Source: an uncultured Lachnospiraceae bacterium
GTDB lineage: Bacteria; Bacillota; Clostridia; Lachnospirales; Lachnospiraceae
DNA length: 11,386 nt
Reading direction: 5' to 3'
Assembly: GCA_910588405.1 (NCBI GenBank)
Contig: CAJUPT010000085.1
Span: 1 to 11,386, forward strand
In this document: positions 7,498 through 11,386 of the stretch, piece by piece
Position numbering within the stretch: position 1 is the stretch's first letter
Layout of the letters: each line of letters begins with the position of its first letter
The notes under the pieces: generated by a model
What the model was told of the DNA's origin: nothing
The model's input: only the letters and a program-made list of their open reading frames with translations
Databases searched by the model: none
Position numbers and translations under genes: made by a program

Positions 7498-7848
7498 ATG
7501 GCGAATAATAATAAGGAACTGGCGGCATATGTGACGGAGCAGCTGGCGGATTTGGGAGAGGTTCGCAGCATTCCCATGATGGGCGGTTATGTGTTTTATT
7601 ACAGAGAGCGCATTTTCGGAGGGATCTATGGGAACGGATTTATGGTGAAGGTGACAAAGGCCAGCCGGCAGTATATGCCCGACAGCGTACCGGAGCCGCC
7701 CTATGAGGGAGCGAAGGAGATGCTTCCGGTGACAATTCTGGACAACCGGGAAATGCTGCAGAAAATGGTGGCGGAAATGTTCGAGGAGCTACCGGAGCGG
7801 AAACCGAGGAAGCCGAAAGGCAAGGCATCCGCGAAAGAGAAAAAATAG
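7498..7848 (+). CDS. TfoX N-terminal domain protein
   Basis: The 116-residue protein matches the TfoX/Sxy N-terminal domain family: YVTEQLADLGEVRSIPMMGG, then YVFYYRERIFGGIYGNGFMVKV and PYEGAKEMLPV, then LDNREMLQKMVAEMFEELP. The family is named after the proteobacterial competence regulator. Stand-alone N-domain proteins of this size are widespread in clostridia, have no demonstrated competence role and lack the C-terminal helix-hairpin-helix half. The tail is very basic (RKPRKPKGKASAKEKK), which could contact nucleic acid. The start ATG has an excellent GGAGGTGA (7487-7494). The 166-base gap upstream shows no terminator or promoter that I could defend. The nitrogenase-like operon starts 89 bases downstream with its own promoter. 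Confidence 0.88.
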   Translation: MANNNKELAAYVTEQLADLGEVRSIPMMGGYVFYYRERIFGGIYGNGFMVKVTKASRQYMPDSVPEPPYEGAKEMLPVTILDNREMLQKMVAEMFEELPERKPRKPKGKASAKEKK

Positions 7849-7858
7849 GGGATAGCTC

Positions 7859-7889
7859 TTGACATAAAGCGGACTCCAAGGTTTATATT
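7859..7889 (+). promoter_or_regulatory. Promoter of the nitrogenase-like operon
   Basis: A perfect -35 TTGACA (7859-7864) is followed by an AT-rich -10 region. The best hexamer is TATATT (7884-7889) at a 19-base spacing; TTTATA (7882-7887) gives 17 bases but a poorer match. Transcription would start near 7896, leaving a leader of about 40 bases. No sigma-54 (GG/GC) element is visible, unlike proteobacterial nif promoters, and no riboswitch fits in the 89-base gap. Confidence 0.6.
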
Positions 7890-7937
7890 AAAAGCGGAAA
7901 ATGGATTGTTGCAAGACTCTACTGAGGGAGGATTTCT

Positions 7938-8687
7938 ATGAAAAAAATCGCGATCTACGGAAAGGGCGGCATCGGAAAATCGACGGTAGTTTCCAATATG
8001 TCGGCAGCGCTGGCCGGGATGGGGCATACGGTGATGCAGATTGGCTGTGACCCCAAATCGGATTCTACCCGGAATCTGACGGGAGGGCAGAGAATCCCGA
8101 CGGTGCTGGAAAGCATGCGGGACAAAGAGGACATTGCGTTAGAGGACATCGTGTTCAAAAGCAGTACGGGGGTATACTGTGTGGAATCCGGCGGACCGAT
8201 TCCCGGCGTGGGCTGTGCAGGGCGGGGGATTATCACGGCGTTTGAGAAGCTGGAAGAGCTGGACGCTTATGAGGTGTACAAGCCTGATATCATTTTTTAT
8301 GATGTGCTGGGGGACGTGGTATGCGGCGGATTTGCCATGCCGATCCGGGGCGGCTATGCGGACGACGTCTGCATTGTCACCTCGGGGGAGATGATGTCTC
8401 TGTATGCGGCCACAAATATTTCCCATGCGGTGAAAAGCTTTGGAAAAAGAGGGTATGCTTCTCTGCGGGGATTAATTCTGAATGCGAAAAACTTTGAGGG
8501 AGAGGATGAACTGGTACAAAAGGCGGCGGATGAGATCGGCACGCAGATCATACTGAAAGTGCCAAGAGATCCGGCAGTCCAGGCGGCGGAAGCGCTGGGG
8601 AAAACGGTGGTGGAAGCATTTCCGGACTGCGATCAGGCGAAAGTTTACCGGGAATTGGCAACCAGATTGATAGAGTCAGGTAACTGA
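7938..8687 (+). CDS. Nitrogenase iron protein-like ATPase (NifH homologue)
   Basis: This is a homodimeric P-loop ATPase that should carry one [4Fe-4S] cluster between two subunits and pass low-potential electrons to the component-1-like partners encoded next. Visible motifs are P-loop GKGGIGKST (8-16, Lys14), GCDPKSDST (36-44), GPIPGVGCAGRG with cluster ligand Cys93 and Arg96 (the counterpart of the ADP-ribosylated arginine in diazotrophs), and YDVLGDVVCGGFAMPIR with Asp122, Asp126 and the second ligand Cys129. SGEMMSLYAA and the nucleotide-contact motifs LNAKN and VPRDP follow. All catalytic residues are present. At 249 residues it is shorter than typical NifH (about 290): it ends at YRELATRLIESGN and lacks the usual C-terminal extension. 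GGGAGG at 7926-7931 supports the start. It is first in a three-gene operon. A true nifH is unlikely given the partners; I infer the reductase of a nitrogenase-like enzyme with an unknown substrate. Confidence 0.93.
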   Translation: MKKIAIYGKGGIGKSTVVSNMSAALAGMGHTVMQIGCDPKSDSTRNLTGGQRIPTVLESMRDKEDIALEDIVFKSSTGVYCVESGGPIPGVGCAGRGIITAFEKLEELDAYEVYKPDIIFYDVLGDVVCGGFAMPIRGGYADDVCIVTSGEMMSLYAATNISHAVKSFGKRGYASLRGLILNAKNFEGEDELVQKAADEIGTQIILKVPRDPAVQAAEALGKTVVEAFPDCDQAKVYRELATRLIESGN

Positions 8688-8698
8688 TGGAACCGGCA

Positions 8699-8734
8699 GC
8701 TCCCCTTTTGGTACCGAGGATTTGGGAGGGGAGC
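8699..8734 (+). promoter_or_regulatory. Intercistronic hairpin between the H-like and D-like genes
   Basis: GCTCCCCT (8699-8706) pairs perfectly with AGGGGAGC (8727-8734), with further possible G-U pairs inside. It lies in the 73-base gap between the H-like stop and the D-like start, and no T-tract follows. In nitrogenase operons, hairpins after nifH stabilise that transcript and keep the iron protein in excess. The same purpose is inferred here, but partial attenuation is equally possible. Confidence 0.5.
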
Positions 8735-8760
8735 GGCAAGATTTTAACGGAGGAGAAAGT

Positions 8761-10077
8761 ATGACCAATCAATTCAGCCATTTGAAAAAGCTTTCTGCCA
8801 TGCGTTCCGGAAAAAATATCAAATTTTTCACCCCTGCCGTCTATTCCGGCGGCTGGTGTCCCATGCGGGGCGCATGCAATATTGTGGAGGGAATCGAAGG
8901 GCTTTCCTATCTGATGGTCTGTATGCCGGAGTGCGCGACCCATTCCCGCAGCCTGAATTCTCTGCCGGAGGGGCCCCACGGCGAAAAGCGCTGGCTCTAT
9001 GTGCTGGACGCCAACGAGGTGATCTTCGGCTGTCGGGAAGGGGTGATGGAGGCGCTGCGCACCATGGACAGGGAGGGGGCGAAAGCGATTCTGATGATCG
9101 CCACCTGCGTCACGGATCTGATCGGAGAGGACTTTGAGGGAATGATACATGAGGTTCAGCCTGAACTTCACGCAAAGCTCACCTATGTGACGCTGGGACA
9201 GTTTAAAAACTTCGGAACGCCCATGGGAACGGCAAAGGTGGGAACGGCGCTGGCGGCTCTGGTCAAACCATGTTCTAGGCGCCGGGAAAAGCTGGTCAAT
9301 GTATTGTTTATCGAGGCCTGGCGGGCGAAAGGCTCTCCGGTCAAATTTCCATTGATCGTAAAGGCGCTGGAAGAGCGGGGCATATCGGTTCGCCGTCTGA
9401 CCAGCGACGCTTCACTGGAGGATTACGAAAATGCCGGTGACGCCGCCTTTAATCTGGTCATCAGCGCTTATATGGAGCCGATGGCCTCTGCACTGGAGGA
9501 AAAGACCGGGCAGCCTGCATTGCCGCTGCACAATGCCTTCCGGGTGGAGGAGATCGACCGGGCATACAGGGAACTGGAGGAACGGCTGGGAATCAGCCTG
9601 GAGGGCGCGTTCGACGGCTGGCGGAAAAAAGCGCTGGAGCTGGAGGAGAGAGCCCGCCGGGAGCTGAAGGGAAAGAAATTTGTGACAATGGTGGAAGTGG
9701 ATATGCCGCTGGCACTGACAGAATATCTGTCATCCCTGGGGATGGAGCCGCTTTTAGTGGATGTGGAGGATGTGCTGCCGGAAGACCTGATGTGGAAGAA
9801 AAAGCTGAACGAGGCGGGGATCGATCCGCCGGTCTGCCATATCATGAATCTGGATCAGGACGTGCTGGCAGTCCGGGATCAGCTGAAACCGGACATTGCT
9901 TTCAGCTATCTGAACGAGCCTGTGCCGGGTCTGCCGGTGGCGGAGCAGATGACAGACTTTTTCGGCATTACGGGCTATGAGCGCACGGTGGGAATTTTAA
10001 GAAGGATTTTCGCGGTGCTTGAGACGGGTAAAATGGAGGAAGGAGGGTTTGATCTCTATGGGCCTGCACCGATTTAA
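8761..10077 (+). CDS. Nitrogenase component 1-like subunit, first gene (NifD/BchN-type)
   Basis: The 438-residue protein is a divergent nitrogenase component-1 family subunit, expected to pair with the next gene's product and accept electrons from the H-like protein. It keeps the family cluster motifs: Cys33 in GGWCPMRGACNIVEG, Cys58 in VCMPECATHSR, and Cys116 in ATCVTDLIGEDFEGM. The spacings of 25 and 58 are close to the three cysteines of BchN in DPOR. Extra cysteines at 39 and 54 are unusual. The middle segment FNLVISAYMEPMA (230-242) aligns with the NifD FeMo-cofactor cysteine region but has Ser235 there; GYERTVGIL near the C-terminus has Glu407 at the cofactor-histidine position. NifD is about 490 residues, so this is compact. 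The frame opens at TTG 8722, but ATG 8761 has GGAGGA (8749-8754) and the family start. The 3' end overlaps the next gene by 20 bases. Substrate unknown. Confidence 0.87.
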   Translation: MTNQFSHLKKLSAMRSGKNIKFFTPAVYSGGWCPMRGACNIVEGIEGLSYLMVCMPECATHSRSLNSLPEGPHGEKRWLYVLDANEVIFGCREGVMEALRTMDREGAKAILMIATCVTDLIGEDFEGMIHEVQPELHAKLTYVTLGQFKNFGTPMGTAKVGTALAALVKPCSRRREKLVNVLFIEAWRAKGSPVKFPLIVKALEERGISVRRLTSDASLEDYENAGDAAFNLVISAYMEPMASALEEKTGQPALPLHNAFRVEEIDRAYRELEERLGISLEGAFDGWRKKALELEERARRELKGKKFVTMVEVDMPLALTEYLSSLGMEPLLVDVEDVLPEDLMWKKKLNEAGIDPPVCHIMNLDQDVLAVRDQLKPDIAFSYLNEPVPGLPVAEQMTDFFGITGYERTVGILRRIFAVLETGKMEEGGFDLYGPAPI

Positions 10078-11293
10078 ACCGATGCCCTCGGGGCGTATGG
10101 GGATTTTCTGGACGCTTTCCGGAATCAAAGATGCCGCCGTCGTGGAGTTTGGCTGTATGGGGCATAATCTGTACAGCGGAAGCTGTCTGAAACAGGCGGG
10201 GATGTATGAGGAAAAAGGGGCGCTGCTCTATACCACCTACATAGACGAGACTGACATTGCCATGGGAGATACCGGACGACTGGAAGCGACGCTGCGCTAT
10301 GTGATCGACCATGACCGCCCGGAGGTGATTTTCCTGCAGCCGTCGGCGGTTCCGGAGGTGGTGGGAACCGATCTTAAGGCGGTTGCCAATGTGCTGCAGG
10401 AGGATTTTGAAGTGCCGCTGATTCCCATCGGCCACGGCAGTTTTGCCATTTCCCAGCACAAGGGCGTGCAGGATGCGCTGACAGACCTGGTAAGAGCCGT
10501 TCCTGTGGATACGGGGCAAATGCGGCCGGACACTTACAATATCATCGGCTCCTGCCCGGATCTGTTCCGTTACGGGGCAGATGCGCTGGAAGTGAAGCGG
10601 CTGATGAAAGGGGCTTTTGGCATGGAGCCTGTCTGCGTGCTTTCCTCCGACTGCTGTGTGGCAGAGCTTCGGCGGATGGGGGAGGCCGGCGTGAATCTGG
10701 TGCTTCGCCGGGAGGGAATTCCCGCTGCGAAGCTTTTGGAAAAACGGTTCGGTACGCCCTGGGTTTACGGACGGCCTTACGGGATTCAGGGGACGACCCG
10801 GTGGCTTGGGGCTGTGGGAGAGGCCTGTAAAAAAGAACCTTCCGGAGCATTTATCAGCTTTGAGGAAACGCTGGCTCTGGATCAGATCGACCGGGCGGAG
10901 CAGTCTCTGTTTAACCACCACTGGGCTTACCCCGACGAGTCGGTGCTTTCTCTGGGCGGCCATGCGGATGTGGTGGAAGGGATTCTGCGCTTTGCCACGG
11001 AGGAATTGTCCCTGAAAAAGGGGGTCTGCTGGTGTAACTGCCCGGAGCACGGCAGTGAGGAAATCCCTTATTTTACGGAAAATGAGTGGATGCCGGTGGT
11101 GAAAAATCATGTGAAAGGCTATCTGATGTGCAGCGGCGAGGCCCTTTTGTGGGGAAAGAAAAATCTGCAGCTGCAGATCGACAATCCGGATATCGGCTGG
11201 CGGATTCATCCTTATGAGGCGCCCTTTGTGGGGTATCACGGGGCGGTGCATTTGGTGAATCTGTGGATTAATGAGTATGTGCTGACCCATTGA
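10058..11293 (+). CDS. Nitrogenase component 1-like subunit, second gene (NifK-type position)
   Basis: The 411-residue protein belongs to the nitrogenase component-1 family by PSGRMGIFWTLSGIKDAAVVE (10-30), SAVPEVVGTDLKAV (96-109), the central EKRFGTPW segment, and GYHGAVHLVNLWIN (392-405). It should form the catalytic heterodimer with the preceding product. Its cluster ligands are reduced: by eye, NifK Cys70 corresponds to Ser11 and Cys153 to Ala97, while Cys95 falls at His36, with Cys33 three residues before. The region matching the NifD cofactor cysteine has Arg217. His394 in GYHG occupies the place of the NifD cofactor histidine. A CxCxCxxH cluster lies at 324-331 and an adjacent Cys-Cys pair at 199-200. 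The middle domain looks somewhat more NifD-like, so the alpha/beta assignment is uncertain. ATG 10058 follows a purine-rich GGAGGAAGGAGG; the TTG at 10019 has no such site. It overlaps the upstream gene by 20 bases. Confidence 0.86.
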   Translation: MGLHRFKPMPSGRMGIFWTLSGIKDAAVVEFGCMGHNLYSGSCLKQAGMYEEKGALLYTTYIDETDIAMGDTGRLEATLRYVIDHDRPEVIFLQPSAVPEVVGTDLKAVANVLQEDFEVPLIPIGHGSFAISQHKGVQDALTDLVRAVPVDTGQMRPDTYNIIGSCPDLFRYGADALEVKRLMKGAFGMEPVCVLSSDCCVAELRRMGEAGVNLVLRREGIPAAKLLEKRFGTPWVYGRPYGIQGTTRWLGAVGEACKKEPSGAFISFEETLALDQIDRAEQSLFNHHWAYPDESVLSLGGHADVVEGILRFATEELSLKKGVCWCNCPEHGSEEIPYFTENEWMPVVKNHVKGYLMCSGEALLWGKKNLQLQIDNPDIGWRIHPYEAPFVGYHGAVHLVNLWINEYVLTH

Positions 11294-11386
11294 CCTTGCG
11301 GGCTGTCCGGATTTCCGTGAAATTTTATTGATGTTGCTGCCCTTTTATGTAGCCCTGTAATTACTCTGGTTGCCTGTCACAGAATT

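Noticed and set aside
7498..7848. Calling the TfoX-domain protein a competence regulator
   Set aside because: It has only the N-terminal domain, and clostridial stand-alone versions have no shown link to competence.
8722..8760. TTG start adding 13 residues to the first component-1 subunit
   Set aside because: It lies inside the intercistronic hairpin arm, while ATG 8761 has an ideal GGAGGA six bases before it.
9968..11290. A 440-codon open frame on the - strand opposite the second component-1 gene
   Set aside because: It mirrors the codon structure of the + strand gene, has no family motif and no fitting ribosome binding site. The + strand product has clear nitrogenase-family motifs.
7938..11293. 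Reading the operon as true nifHDK for nitrogen fixation
   Set aside because: The cofactor cysteine and the second subunit's P-cluster cysteines are not conserved by eye, and no nifB, nifE or nifN is present in the window. The component-1 subunits are also short.
11294..11386. Terminator or new gene after the nitrogenase-like operon
   Set aside because: CGGATTTCCG could only make a stem with a two-base loop, and no start with a binding site is present; the operon may continue beyond the window.

Overview
The window looks like chromosomal DNA of a gut-type clostridium, most likely Lachnospiraceae. The evidence is the DnaK, DnaJ and PrmA sequences, strong GGAGG ribosome binding sites, clostridial accessory families (AAA-ATPase-like/DUF1703, TfoX-N, YbaK) and an anaerobic nitrogenase-like operon. 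Every supported gene is on the + strand.

Layout. (1) 1-2855: housekeeping heat-shock block, with the 3' end of dnaK, an intergenic region holding two hairpins, dnaJ, and prmA joined to dnaJ by an ATGA overlap. It closes with a clear rho-independent terminator at 2889-2930. (2) 2961-5959: a NahK/APH-type small-molecule kinase with an odd start region, then an AAA-ATPase-like/PD-(D/E)XK protein behind its own good promoter. (3) 5968-7848: a four-helix membrane protein, a Cys/His-rich small protein, a YbaK-type Cys-tRNA(Pro) deacylase and a TfoX N-domain protein. (4) 7859-11293: a promoter followed by three genes homologous to the nitrogenase iron protein and the two nitrogenase component-1 subunits (H-D-K order). 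These are the most interesting content.

The H-like protein keeps the full iron-protein kit: P-loop, both [4Fe-4S] cysteines and the switch aspartates. It should work as an ATP-driven low-potential reductase. The two component-1-like subunits depart from nitrogenase. By eye alignment, the first carries a Cys33/Cys58/Cys116 triad spaced like that of the BchN subunit of dark-operative protochlorophyllide reductase (DPOR). The second has lost the NifK P-cluster cysteines, keeping only Cys33/His36 near one site. The FeMo-cofactor cysteine is replaced in both. This points to a two-component reductase with an asymmetrically ligated electron-relay cluster and an unknown substrate, not to N2 fixation. 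No cofactor-maturation gene (nifB, nifE, nifN) is visible, but the window ends 93 bases after the last gene. Coordination of the three genes is suggested by a single promoter, a hairpin between H and D, and a 20-base D/K overlap.

All family calls come from reading motifs. No database search or structure prediction was possible.
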